A stretch of 64,000 nucleotides of DNA. Origin: Sneathiellales bacterium (lineage in GTDB: Bacteria > Pseudomonadota > Alphaproteobacteria > JANQFL01). The notes beneath the pieces were generated by a model. The model searched no databases and was not told where the DNA came from. It saw only the letters and a program-made list of their open reading frames with translations. The DNA is taken from the NCBI GenBank assembly GCA_028277845.1, contig JANQFL010000097.1:1-64000 (forward strand), given 5' to 3'. Positions within the stretch are counted from its first letter, which is position 1; every line of letters begins with the position of its first letter. Position numbers and translations under genes: made by a program. Below, one piece after another: positions 37,240 to 45,728 of this stretch.

Positions 37240-38283
37240 ATGACCGCAATCCGTATCGATTTGTTCAGCGACACCAAATCCCGGCCATCCGCCGGCATGC
37301 GTCAGGCCATGGCCGATGCCGAAGTGGGCGACGAACAATCGGGCGAAGACCCGACGACATTGGCGTTGAACGAACGGGCCGCCGAATTGCTGGGCAAGGA
37401 AGCCGCCGTTTTTCTGCCGTCAGGCACCATGTGCAACGAAATCGCCATCGCCGTGCATTGCCGGCCGGGCGAGGAGGTGATCGCCGACCGGTCGGCCCAC
37501 ATCATCGGCTTCGAAGGCGGCGGGCCGGCGGCCATCGCCGGCGTCATGATCAACGGGGTCGACGGCCAACGGGGCATGTTCACCGCCGAACAGGCGGAAG
37601 CCGCCGTGCGCGTGCCCGCCAACTGATACTTTCCGCGGTCGAAGCTGATCTGCGTCGAGCAGACGGCCAATCTGGGCGGCGGCGGCGTCTGGCCCCTGGC
37701 CCAGTTGCAAGGCGTGTCGAACGTCGCCCGCAAGCACGGCCTGGCCATGCACATGGACGGCGCCCGGCTGCTCAACGCGGTCGCCGCCTCCAACCACACG
37801 GCCAAGGACTTCGCCGACTGCGCCGACACCGCCTGGATCGACCTGTCCAAAGGCCTGGGCTGCCCGGTCGGCGCCGTCCTCGCCGGTCCGAAAGACTTCA
37901 TCGACGAAGCCTGGTGGTGGAAGCAACGCATGGGCGGCGCCTTGCGTCAGTCGGGCATTCTGGCCGCCGCCGGCCTTTACGCATTGGACCACAACGTCGA
38001 ACGGCTGGCCGACGATCACAACAACGCCCGCATCCTGGCCGACGGTCTAGCGGTCCTGCCGGGAATCGCCCTCGATGCCGCACTGGTCGAGACCAACCTG
38101 TTCTATTTCGACGTTGCCGAGACCGGTCTGACCGCCGCCCAAGTCAACGAGAAACTGGCGCCGCACGGCATCCGGTTCTCGGCCATGGGCGAAACACTGC
38201 TGCGCGCCGTCACCCACCTGGACGTGGACGAAGCCGGGGTACGCGAGGCGGTTGCCGTGATGACGGAAATCCTGGCGCCCTGA
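37240..38283 (+). pseudogene. Low-specificity threonine aldolase, interrupted by TGA
   Basis: This reading frame of 347 codons encodes a PLP-dependent threonine aldolase (cleaves L-threonine or allo-threonine to glycine and acetaldehyde). It is broken by one in-frame TGA at 37624-37626 after codon 128. The frame resumes without shift (YFPRSKLICVEQTANLGGGG) and contains HMDGARLLNAV and the PLP-Lys segment WIDLSKGLGCPVGA. A single CGA-to-TGA change would give the expected Arg before YFPRS. Apart from the stop the sequence looks intact, so this is either a recent nonsense mutation or a sequencing error. Confidence 0.8.
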
Positions 38284-38605
38284 GGCGACACGGAGAGTTG
38301 AATTGATCCCTGCATCCGTCGAAGTAAGGTGCAGAAGAAAAACTACCTGCCACAACAAAATGATCATTGGGTAATCCGGCAACTCCGGAACCGGTGACGA
38401 ACTGAGATCGAGGCCTGTTCGACGCGAAGGACGGCGTGGGTGTTCTGCCCGTTTCCGCAATCCGCGAGAGGATACCCGATCCCGTCTTTCCGCTTGGCGT
38501 GACCAAAGCCGCCGCCGTCACGGTCGAGGTACCGGTGCTCTAAGTTTACGGCGCACGTACCTCTGTACCGTCGTGGCGCGCACCCCACTGGAGGAGGAAA
38601 TTCGG
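38284..38605. other. Gap with an orphan gene tail
   Basis: This 322-base gap has no complete gene. From 38404 to a TAA at 38539-38541 one frame reads like a genuine protein C-terminus (GLFDAKDGVGVLPVSAIRER, then a segment ending VTVEVPVL) but has no start codon and follows an in-frame TGA. It may be the remnant of a lost gene. The last 20 bases hold the GGAGGAGG ribosome site of the next gene. Confidence 0.4.
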
Positions 38606-39265
38606 ATGAATGCACTGAAACCGAACGCCAGAACCGCGGATGACGTATATCGCCGGTCCATGGGCCAGTTGCTGGTTCTCTATACCCAAGTCGACCGCCT
38701 GCTCATGGAGATCTGCGCCGAACGCATCGCCTCGGCACCGGACGAGCCGGCCAAACTCGCTCTCGCCAGGCAGGTCGGTGATGAGAGCCGGCACGTTGCC
38801 ATCCAGCGCCAATGGATGACCAAGTTCGGTACCGATACTTCGCCGGTCCTGACACCCGATCAGGAAACCAGGATCCGGGACCATTTCCGAAACCTGCCGT
38901 GGCTCGACTTTCTTGCGGACGTGTATCTGTGCGTCGAGGCCCTGGGCAGCGAAGCGGTGGAAAGCATCGTGCCGCTGGCCGATCCCGGCACGCGTGAGTC
39001 GCTTGACGTACCGCTTCGGGACGAACTCGATCACATCGCGTTCGGGATATCCCGGCTGCGCCAGGAACTGGCCCAACTGACGGACGCCCGGCGTGCGGCC
39101 TTCCTGGCCAAGCTGCCGCAACGAATCGAAGACCTGGCCGAAGCGTTTCTGGAAGGCGGGCCGGATCTCGAAACCCTATTCAGCGGCGTCGGCGCCGACT
39201 ATGACGGCCTATGCGATATCCTACTGCGTCGTCGCGACGAGATCCTGAGACAGGTTGCGGCGTAA
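38606..39265 (+). CDS. Ferritin-like (putative diiron) protein
   Basis: This protein of 219 residues is all-helical and shows a complete ferritin-like diiron ligand pattern: Glu35, Glu60-x-x-His63 (DESRHV), Glu111 (LCVEAL) and Glu140-x-x-His143 (DELDHI), on four predicted helices. Such proteins are oxidases, oxygenases or iron-storage relatives. I do not recognise the specific subfamily. The start at 38606 is set by a strong GGAGGAGG site 8 bases upstream; earlier in-frame codons give no further conserved sequence. It converges on a thiolase gene and seems to be transcribed alone. Confidence 0.7.
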   Translation: MNALKPNARTADDVYRRSMGQLLVLYTQVDRLLMEICAERIASAPDEPAKLALARQVGDESRHVAIQRQWMTKFGTDTSPVLTPDQETRIRDHFRNLPWLDFLADVYLCVEALGSEAVESIVPLADPGTRESLDVPLRDELDHIAFGISRLRQELAQLTDARRAAFLAKLPQRIEDLAEAFLEGGPDLETLFSGVGADYDGLCDILLRRRDEILRQVAA

Positions 39266-39288
39266 GCCGCACCCGCTTCCGTCGGAGA

Positions 39289-40482
39289 CTAGCGTTTCAA
39301 GTTCTCGATCAGCATGGCCATGCCTTGTCCGGCGCCCAGGCACATGCTGATGACGGCATAGCGGCCGCCGGTATCGGCCAGGTGATGCATGGCCGTCATG
39401 GTCATGCGCAGGCCGGTGGCACCGGGCGGATGACCGATCGATATTCCGCCGCCATACAGATTGGTGATGTCGCGCGGAACACCCAATTGTGCCTCGGCAT
39501 GCAGGTTGACGACGGCGAAGGCTTCGTTGATCTCGAAATAGTCGATGTCGCCGACGGTCATGGATTGCCGCTCGAGAAGTTTTGCAATGGCCGGCACCGG
39601 CCCCGCGCCCATGATGCGCGGCGGCACACCGGCGCTGGCCCAATCGACCAGCCGGACCTCGGGCTCCATGCCGGCCTGTTCCGCCGCGGCGATGTCAGCC
39701 ACGACGATCGCGGCCGCGCCATCGGTGACACCCGACGCGTTGCCCGCGGTCACTGCGCCGCCAGGACGGAACGCCGGCTTCAGGCTGGCCAGTTTGTCGC
39801 GGGTGACATGCGGCCGGGGAAATTCATCGACTTCGAAGTCACGTGTTCCGTTGCGGCCCTCGGGTACCGTGATCGGTGCGACCTGGCGGGCGAGAAAGCC
39901 GCTTTCGATCGCCGCGCCGGCCCGCTGCTGGCTCATGTAGCCCCAGTCGTCCATGGCGTCCCTGTCGTAGCCGAATTCCTCGGTCAGGTTTTCGGCCGTT
40001 TCCCCCATCAGTTCATCGGAAAACGGACAGCGGTAGATCCAGTCCAACTGGTCGTCGAGGGCTTGCGGCCCGCGCACGGCACCCCAGCGGGTCTTGGCGG
40101 CGACATAAGGCGTTCGGCTGAAATTCTCGCCGCCGGCGGCGACCGAAATCGTGCTGTGGCCGCTGGCGATCTGCTGGCTGGCCGAAACGATAGCCTGGAC
40201 ACCGGAGCCACAGGCCCGGCTGACGTTCAACGCACTCGAGTCTTCCGGCATGCCCGCCTTCAGCGCCACTACCCGGGCGCCGAACAGGGTGTCCTTGTCC
40301 GGATATCCGACGGCGGCGAAAACCAAGTGATCGACCTCATCCGGCGCGACACCGGCCGCCGCCAGACTGGCCCTCGTCGCATGCACGCCCAAGTCCGTAA
40401 CAGGAATATCCTTGAGGGACTTGCCGAAATCGCCGAATGGCGTGCGACGGCCACCCGCCATGACGATTGTGCGGTTGTTCAT
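39289..40482 (-). CDS. Acetyl-CoA acyltransferase (thiolase)
   Basis: This protein of 397 residues has the thiolase fold. The nucleophilic Cys is in NVSRACGSGVQAI (about residue 88), the GGGISIGHPPGATG His is near residue 350, and the second Cys is in SMCLGAGQG. It could degrade beta-ketoacyl-CoA in beta-oxidation or condense acetyl-CoA for polyhydroxyalkanoate; sequence alone does not decide. The ATG at 40482 starts at the canonical position before the first beta strand. It is not clustered with other fatty-acid genes here. Confidence 0.87.
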   Translation of the reverse strand: MNNRTIVMAGGRRTPFGDFGKSLKDIPVTDLGVHATRASLAAAGVAPDEVDHLVFAAVGYPDKDTLFGARVVALKAGMPEDSSALNVSRACGSGVQAIVSASQQIASGHSTISVAAGGENFSRTPYVAAKTRWGAVRGPQALDDQLDWIYRCPFSDELMGETAENLTEEFGYDRDAMDDWGYMSQQRAGAAIESGFLARQVAPITVPEGRNGTRDFEVDEFPRPHVTRDKLASLKPAFRPGGAVTAGNASGVTDGAAAIVVADIAAAEQAGMEPEVRLVDWASAGVPPRIMGAGPVPAIAKLLERQSMTVGDIDYFEINEAFAVVNLHAEAQLGVPRDITNLYGGGISIGHPPGATGLRMTMTAMHHLADTGGRYAVISMCLGAGQGMAMLIENLKR

Positions 40483-40594
40483 TGGGCCTTCCTTGATCGA
40501 CATTTGCGAACGCTTCAAACGACCATAACCCTGCGCTTATTTTTTTCAAACAATCGTTAGATATTTTTGGTTTGGCGATAGGTACATGACCGGT

Positions 40595-40744
40595 CTACGT
40601 CGCCCGATCGTCGGACTGTTGGTCGATGGCCGTCGACATCTCATCCCAATTGAACGGTTTGACGAACGGGCGTTTGGCGCCCAACGCCCGGGCCACGACC
40701 GCGTACTCCTTTCGGCCACATGACACTCCGGTGCACAGGTCATG
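40595..40744 (-). pseudogene. Orphan C-terminal tail of a response regulator receiver domain
   Basis: A frame on the minus strand reads YAVVARALGAKRPFVKPFNW followed by DEMSTAIDQQ and a TAG at 40595-40597. The Lys-Pro-Phe triad after an Ala-Leu-Gly-Ala helix is the classic last strand and helix of a CheY-like receiver. It has no phospho-Asp half and an in-frame stop upstream at 40745-40747. It is therefore a decayed gene end between the thiolase and ppa genes. Confidence 0.55.
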
Positions 40745-40772
40745 TCACTGGACGCCACCCATTGCCCTAGCC

Positions 40773-41297
40773 CTAACTTGCACGTTCGATGGCTTCTTCG
40801 ACTTTCTTCACTGCCTCATCGGCGTCGCCCCAATTCGTGATACTGGCCCATTTTCCCCGTTCAAGATCCTTGTAGTGGGCGAAGAAGTGGCTGATCTGGT
40901 CGAGCAGAATTTTGGGGAGTTCCGTATAGGAGTTGACCTCGGTGTAATAGGGATGCAGATCATCGACCGGTACTGCGACGATTTTTTCGTCCGGACCGGC
41001 TTCATCGACCATGTTGAGCACACCGATGGGCCTGGAACGGACGACGCAGCCCGGCACCACGGGCATCCTTCCCACCACCAGGACATCGAGCGGATCACCG
41101 TCTTCCGACAAAGTATGCGGCACGAAACCGTAGTTCGCCGGGTAGTACATCGCCGTGTGCAGAAACCGGTCGACGAACACCGCACCCGATTCCTTATCGA
41201 CCTCGTACTTGACCGGATCGCCGCCCAAGGGGATTTCGATGATAACGTTCAGGTCCCATGGCGGGTTATGGCCAATGGCGACTTTGTTGATATCCAT
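40773..41297 (-). CDS. ppa: Inorganic pyrophosphatase
   Basis: This protein of 174 residues hydrolyses pyrophosphate to phosphate, pulling biosynthetic reactions forward. The catalytic loop EDGDPLDVLVVG and the N-terminal NVIIEIPLGGDPVKYEVDK are family signatures, and the length is that of hexameric family I enzymes. The start at 41297 (MDINKVAIG) is canonical; the frame stays open far upstream only as a shadow of the helicase gene on the other strand. Confidence 0.96.
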   Translation of the reverse strand: MDINKVAIGHNPPWDLNVIIEIPLGGDPVKYEVDKESGAVFVDRFLHTAMYYPANYGFVPHTLSEDGDPLDVLVVGRMPVVPGCVVRSRPIGVLNMVDEAGPDEKIVAVPVDDLHPYYTEVNSYTELPKILLDQISHFFAHYKDLERGKWASITNWGDADEAVKKVEEAIERAS

Positions 41298-41495
41298 GAT
41301 GCGTTCTCGCTTGCTTGCGTAGGCGATGGTCTGAAAGATCCAGCACCCCTGAAGTGCGCAATAACGACCAAGCGTTTGCCCGACGCCATTTTGCCACAGT
41401 TTCAAGGCACCCATTAGCGCGAAAACATTGTTGTGACCACCCTTGCAATTACGCCGCGTAACCCCGACTCTATGGGGAAGATCGAGTAGGACATT

Positions 41496-44060
41496 ATGGC
41501 GACCGTATCCTCGCCCCACTGTGCAGGCCGCATCACGGCCGTATTGGGCCCCACCAACACCGGCAAGACCCACTTGGCGGTGGAACGCCTTCTGGGCCAT
41601 GCCTCCGGCGTCATCGGATTGCCGCTTCGGCTTCTTGCGCGGGAAATCTACGACCGGGTCGTCGCGGTCAAGGGTACGGGCGCCGTCGCCCTGGTGACCG
41701 GCGAAGAGAAGATCGTACCGCCGAACGCCACCCACTTCGTCTGCACCGTCGAAGCCATGCCGACCGGCCGCTCCTTCGATTTCCTCGCCATTGATGAAGT
41801 TCAGCTCTGCGCCGATCCGGAACGGGGCCATGTCTTCACCAACCGTCTGCTGCACGCGCGGGGCGCCAAGGAAACCATGTTCATGGGGGCCGACACCATC
41901 CGGCCCTTGATCGCCCGGCTGGTTCCCGACGCGGAATACATCAGCCGCCCCCGGCTTTCGTCGCTGACCTACGCCGGACCAAAGAAACTGAGCCGCCTGC
42001 CCAGGCGCAGCGCCGTGGTGGCGTTTTCGGCAACCGACGTCTACACCATCGCCGAATTGATCCGTCGCCAGCGCGGCGGTGCCGCCGTGGTCATGGGCGC
42101 CCTGAGCCCGCGCACCCGCAACGCCCAGGTCGCGATGTACCAGGCGGGTGAAGTGGACTTTCTGGTGGCGACGGACGCCATCGGCATGGGACTGAACATG
42201 TCGGTCGACCACGTCGCCTTTGCCTCCACCCGGAAATTCGACGGCATCGGCCCACGTGACTTGCGGCCCGAGGAAATCGGCCAGATCGCCGGCCGCGCGG
42301 GCCGTCATATGAACGACGGTACGTTCGGCACCACCGCCGATGCGGCGGAATTGGATGCCGATCTGGTGGAGCGCGTGGAGGAACACCGCTTCCAGCGCCT
42401 GCACCGCATAAACTGGCGCAACAGTAACCTGGACATGACGGACTTGGACGCCTTGATGCGTTCGCTCGACGCCGCGCCGCCCGATGACTGTTTGATGCGG
42501 GTGCGTGAACCGGTCGACCAGATGGCGCTGAAGGCCCTGGCGCGCGACGACGATATCCGCGCCATGACCAAGGGGCGCGCCGCGGTTGCCCGATTGTGGC
42601 AGGTCTGCCAAATCCCCGACTTCCGCAAAGTGATGCCCGACGTGCACGCCCGCCTGCTGGGCCGCATTTACCGCCATCTCATGGGCGACAGCGGGGTGCT
42701 CGACAACGCTTGGTTGGAGCGGCAAATCAGCCTGCTGGACCGGACCGACGGCGACATCGACACCCTGGCCAACCGTATCGCTCACATCCGCACCTGGACG
42801 TTCGTATCCCACCGCGGTGATTGGCTGGACAACGCGCCGGCCTGGCAGGAACGCACCCGTGTGATCGAGGACAAACTGTCCGACGCCCTGCACGCCAGCC
42901 TGACGCAGCGCTTCGTTGACCGCCGTACGGCCACGCTGGTTCGACGTCTGCGGGACCGTCAAAACCTGACGGCCAATGTGGGCGAGGACGGCGATGTCAT
43001 GGTGGAAGATCATTTCATCGGTCATCTGCACGGCCTGCGGTTCGCCATCGACGAGAATGCGCGGGGTACCGAAGGCAAGGCCCTGCGTGCCGCCGCCAAA
43101 CACGCCCTGGGCCGTGAGATCAACAGCCGGGCCGAAAGACTGCTCAGCGGAGACGCGGCGACGCTTAAGCTCACACATGATGGCCGCATTTTTTGGGGCG
43201 AGTCTCCCGTCGCCAAATTGCATACCGGCGATACACCTCTCAGGCCGCGCCTGTCCGTCATCGCCGACGAACTGCTGGACAGCCAATTACGCGTACGAGT
43301 CGACACCCGTTTGCGCGAATGGCTCGTTCAGCACGTCAGTACAGTCCTGGCACCTCTGGAACGTCTCGTCGACGCCAAGCTGGGCGGTGCCGGTCGTGGC
43401 CTGGCCTACCGGCTGACGGAATCACTCGGCACGGCTGACCGGGCCGCACTGAACGACCAGATTGCCCTGGTTTCCAAGGAGGACCGGCAATCGATTTGGC
43501 GGCTGGGCATCAGAATGGGCACCGAGTCCATTTACGTGCCGGCGCTCCTGAAACCGCAGGCAGCCGGGCTGACGCACCTTTTGTGGCGCGTTTATCATGA
43601 CAAACTCACACTGCCACCCTCGCCGGCACCGGGACTTGTTTCGGTCGAAACCGATCGGGATTTGCCGCCGGACTATTACGCCGCTGCCGGATTTAGGCCG
43701 TTTGGCCCCCGGGCCATTCGGGTCGACATGGCGGAACGGCTGGCCTTCGAGCTGCGTAAGCTGGCCCGGCAGGGACCGTTCAGGCTGCCGGAAAACCTGA
43801 TGTCTCTGGTCGGTAGCCCGCGGGACGAATTCACCCAAATCCTGAAGGCGTTCGGTTACCGTATCGATTCAAGCGGCGAAGAACCGGTCTTTGTGCGACA
43901 GCAAAAACGTAAGGGAAAGAAGCCGGTGGACAGGGACAAAAAGAACAATCCCGGCAGGCAAAACGCCAAGAGCCGTCAATCCAAAAAGGCGAAAAAGCCG
44001 GCCCCCGCGATCAACGAAGATTCCCCGTTTGCCGTTCTGAAGGAACTGACGTCGAAATGA
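41496..44060 (+). CDS. Suv3-like DExH/D helicase
   Basis: This 854-residue superfamily 2 helicase is related to mitochondrial SUV3. Walker A is LGPTNTGKTHLA (about residues 17-28), motif II is AIDEVQLC, motif III is FSATD, and motif VI is QIAGRAGRH. A C-terminal SUV3-type region follows, then a Lys-rich tail (about residues 805-840). Alphaproteobacterial members are thought to act in RNA turnover, but this is poorly tested. It is first of a helicase, S4, TerB, fdxA and carD gene order that is conserved in relatives. Confidence 0.88.
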   Translation: MATVSSPHCAGRITAVLGPTNTGKTHLAVERLLGHASGVIGLPLRLLAREIYDRVVAVKGTGAVALVTGEEKIVPPNATHFVCTVEAMPTGRSFDFLAIDEVQLCADPERGHVFTNRLLHARGAKETMFMGADTIRPLIARLVPDAEYISRPRLSSLTYAGPKKLSRLPRRSAVVAFSATDVYTIAELIRRQRGGAAVVMGALSPRTRNAQVAMYQAGEVDFLVATDAIGMGLNMSVDHVAFASTRKFDGIGPRDLRPEEIGQIAGRAGRHMNDGTFGTTADAAELDADLVERVEEHRFQRLHRINWRNSNLDMTDLDALMRSLDAAPPDDCLMRVREPVDQMALKALARDDDIRAMTKGRAAVARLWQVCQIPDFRKVMPDVHARLLGRIYRHLMGDSGVLDNAWLERQISLLDRTDGDIDTLANRIAHIRTWTFVSHRGDWLDNAPAWQERTRVIEDKLSDALHASLTQRFVDRRTATLVRRLRDRQNLTANVGEDGDVMVEDHFIGHLHGLRFAIDENARGTEGKALRAAAKHALGREINSRAERLLSGDAATLKLTHDGRIFWGESPVAKLHTGDTPLRPRLSVIADELLDSQLRVRVDTRLREWLVQHVSTVLAPLERLVDAKLGGAGRGLAYRLTESLGTADRAALNDQIALVSKEDRQSIWRLGIRMGTESIYVPALLKPQAAGLTHLLWRVYHDKLTLPPSPAPGLVSVETDRDLPPDYYAAAGFRPFGPRAIRVDMAERLAFELRKLARQGPFRLPENLMSLVGSPRDEFTQILKAFGYRIDSSGEEPVFVRQQKRKGKKPVDRDKKNNPGRQNAKSRQSKKAKKPAPAINEDSPFAVLKELTSK

Positions 44061-44076
44061 ACGGACGGTAGGCCGC

Positions 44077-44475
44077 ATGACAGATCTGCCGTCAGGGACC
44101 GAATCCATTCGTGTCGACAAGTGGCTGTGGTACGCCAGAATTTTCAAGAGCCGCTCCTTGGCATCCAAGATCTGCCAAGCCGGCAAAGTCCGCGTCAATC
44201 GCACCGCCATTGCCAAAGCCAGTGCAACGGTTCGGATCGGAGACGTGCTGACACTGCCCCAGGCCGACCGGATCCGCGTCCTCGAAATCCTGCAGCTGGG
44301 CACCCGCCGCGGCCCGGCCGAGGAAGCCCGCACGCTCTACAACGACCTGTCTCCGCCGGTGCCGCCCAAATCGAAATCGTCGCGCGCCGCGCCCGCCGAA
44401 CAGCGGGACAAAGGCGCAGGCCGACCGACCAAGGCCGACCGGCGCGCCACCGATCAACTCAAGGGCCGCACTTGA
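44077..44475 (+). CDS. S4-domain RNA-binding protein, Hsp15-like
   Basis: This 132-residue protein has an N-terminal S4 domain (about residues 8-70: IRVDKWLWYARIFKSRSLAS and GKVRVNRTAI) and a basic, unstructured tail. Hsp15 (HslR) binds the 50S subunit carrying stalled peptidyl-tRNA and helps recycle it. It starts 16 bases after the helicase stop, so the two probably form one transcript joining two RNA-related functions. Confidence 0.88.
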   Translation: MTDLPSGTESIRVDKWLWYARIFKSRSLASKICQAGKVRVNRTAIAKASATVRIGDVLTLPQADRIRVLEILQLGTRRGPAEEARTLYNDLSPPVPPKSKSSRAAPAEQRDKGAGRPTKADRRATDQLKGRT

Positions 44476-44506
44476 TGCGGTCCGGCGAACGGACTAGACA
44501 CACCTC

Positions 44507-44977
44507 ATGATCAATCGCATCAAAGCCCTCTTTACCGAAAAGAGCGACCCCACCCCGTCATCCCATGACGACCTGCACTTGGCCGCAGCGGTCTTGATGG
44601 TCGAGGCCGCCTGCATGGATCAGGCCTTCGATGCCGACGAGCGCAAAACGATCGCCGAGATCCTGACCATGCAGTTTGATCTGAACGACGAGGAAACCGA
44701 CGCGTTGCTGGAACAGGCCGAGCAGGTTCAGACGGACGCCAATCATCTCGTGCGCTTCACCCGTGCCATCAAGGATCGCTACCCGATCGAAGATCGCGTT
44801 AAGGTTGTTGAGATGCTTTGGGAAGTCGCGTATGCCGACGGCACATTGCATCATTATGAGGCTAATTTGTTGCGTCGTGTGTGCGGTCTGATTTATGTAT
44901 CCGATCGTGACAGCGGAATCGCCCGCAAACGCGTGTTGGACCGGCTCGGATCAAACGGGGCGTCTCCAGCCGATTGA
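44507..44977 (+). CDS. TerB-domain protein
   Basis: This 156-residue helical protein has a TerB tellurite-resistance-like domain over nearly its whole length (conserved acidic sites in CMDQAFDADERKTIAEIL and AYADGTLHHYEANLLRRVCG). Stand-alone TerB proteins are common in alphaproteobacteria, and their role, perhaps metal-ion or membrane-stress sensing, is unresolved. It is co-directional with the S4 gene, 31 bases downstream. Confidence 0.85.
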   Translation: MINRIKALFTEKSDPTPSSHDDLHLAAAVLMVEAACMDQAFDADERKTIAEILTMQFDLNDEETDALLEQAEQVQTDANHLVRFTRAIKDRYPIEDRVKVVEMLWEVAYADGTLHHYEANLLRRVCGLIYVSDRDSGIARKRVLDRLGSNGASPAD

Positions 44978-45040
44978 ACGATACAAAATTGGACCGCCGT
45001 CCCGGGCCGTGGGGACAAGGTCGGGAATGTGGAGAACAGA

Positions 45041-45379
45041 ATGACCTACGTCGTCACCGAAAATTGTATCCGGTGTAAATACATGGATTGCGTCGAAGTG
45101 TGCCCGGTGGACTGCTTCTACGAAGGCGAGAACATGCTCGTCATCCATCCCGACGAATGCATCGATTGCGGCGTGTGCGAGCCGGAATGCCCCGCCGAAG
45201 CCATCCTGCCGGATACCGAGGACGGCATGGAGCGCTGGGTCGAAATGAACCGCGAATACAGCGAAAAATGGCCGAATATTACCCGCAAGGGCGAACCGCC
45301 GGCCGACGCCGATACCTGGAAGGACAAACCGGGTAAATTCGAAGGGGAATTCAGCGCCAATCCGGGCGAAGGATCATAA
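45041..45379 (+). CDS. fdxA: 7Fe ferredoxin FdxA
   Basis: This ferredoxin of 112 residues has an N-terminal [18 protein letters not shown] cluster for [3Fe-4S]/[4Fe-4S] and a [12 protein letters not shown] cluster for [4Fe-4S], in the order typical of FdxA. It carries low-potential electrons in the cytoplasm; its redox partner is unknown. The ATG at 45041 (MTYVVTENC) is canonical, with GGAG 8 bases upstream. A strong terminator follows at 45397-45432. Confidence 0.94.
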   Translation: MTYVVTENCIRCKYMDCVEVCPVDCFYEGENMLVIHPDECIDCGVCEPECPAEAILPDTEDGMERWVEMNREYSEKWPNITRKGEPPADADTWKDKPGKFEGEFSANPGEGS

Positions 45380-45396
45380 GGCTTCAAGACCGTTCC

Positions 45397-45432
45397 GCAC
45401 CCGTCGTTTTGCGGCGGGTGCGAACAGTTTTT
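45397..45432 (+). terminator. Rho-independent terminator of fdxA
   Basis: GCACCCG (45397-45403) pairs with CGGGTGC (45415-45421) around an 11-base loop, followed within 6 bases by a run of five T residues. It lies 18 bases after the fdxA stop and separates it from the carD unit. Confidence 0.78.
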
Positions 45433-45452
45433 GGCTGATTTTGGCCAGCCAT

Positions 45453-45481
45453 TTGGTTTTACTACAAAAATGTGATATATT
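45453..45481 (+). promoter_or_regulatory. Sigma-70-type promoter upstream of carD
   Basis: TTGGTT at 45453-45458 and TATATT at 45476-45481 are exactly 17 bases apart in an AT-rich patch. Transcription should start near 45488, giving a leader of about 240 bases before the carD ATG at 45729. It could alternatively drive a short RNA ending at the hairpin 45532-45561. Confidence 0.6.
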
Positions 45482-45531
45482 GCGGTTGCGAAACGGTTGA
45501 AAGTGCCGGGAACCGCAATCCGATCTGAGGG

Positions 45532-45561
45532 GACGGGTGGTCGAATTGGACACCCGTCTTT
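45532..45561 (+). terminator. Terminator-like hairpin in the carD leader
   Basis: GACGGGTG (45532-45539) and CACCCGTC (45551-45558) form a perfect 8-base-pair stem with an 11-base loop, followed by TTTGTG. The T tract is short, so termination may be partial. It would end a transcript of about 75 bases from the promoter at 45453-45481, or attenuate carD. Confidence 0.5.
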
Positions 45562-45608
45562 GTGCGTACAGCCCCCTAGTGTGATCCCTGCACCCCGGCC
45601 CCGTGTCC

Positions 45609-45680
45609 GCCTGACGGTTCGGTGCCTCCACAGGCACATTCAGGCTGACGGCATGAAAATGCCCGTCCCTTCCGTCAGGC
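45609..45680 (+). ncRNA. Structured leader RNA upstream of carD
   Basis: A perfect 9-base-pair stem, GCCTGACGG (45609-45617) with CCGTCAGGC (45672-45680), encloses two hairpins. These are GTGCCT-CCAC-AGGCAC (45622-45637) and GAC-GGCAT-GAAA-ATGCC-C-GTC (45647-45667) with a GNRA tetraloop. The result is a three-way junction 48 bases upstream of the carD start. TGACGG (45646-45651) and TCAGGC (45640-45645) can pair instead with parts of the outer stem, giving a second, mutually exclusive fold. It could be a cis-regulatory element. No known riboswitch class was recognised. Confidence 0.45.
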
Positions 45681-45728
45681 CCGTCCATCCACCTTTCGCA
45701 CCGTTTTTAGTTGTTGGAAGAAGGCAGA

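Noticed and set aside
37624..37626. Selenocysteine at the in-frame TGA of threonine aldolase
   Set aside because: The family has no Cys or Sec at this site (Arg is expected), and no convincing SECIS hairpin follows the codon.
39211..40560. 449-codon open frame on the plus strand
   Set aside because: It overlaps the thiolase gene in antisense and has a composition typical of a shadow.
40773..43286. Very long open frame on the minus strand (837 codons) running through the helicase
   Set aside because: Only its last 174 codons are a real gene (ppa). The rest is the antisense shadow of the Suv3-like helicase, which has all its motifs on the plus strand.
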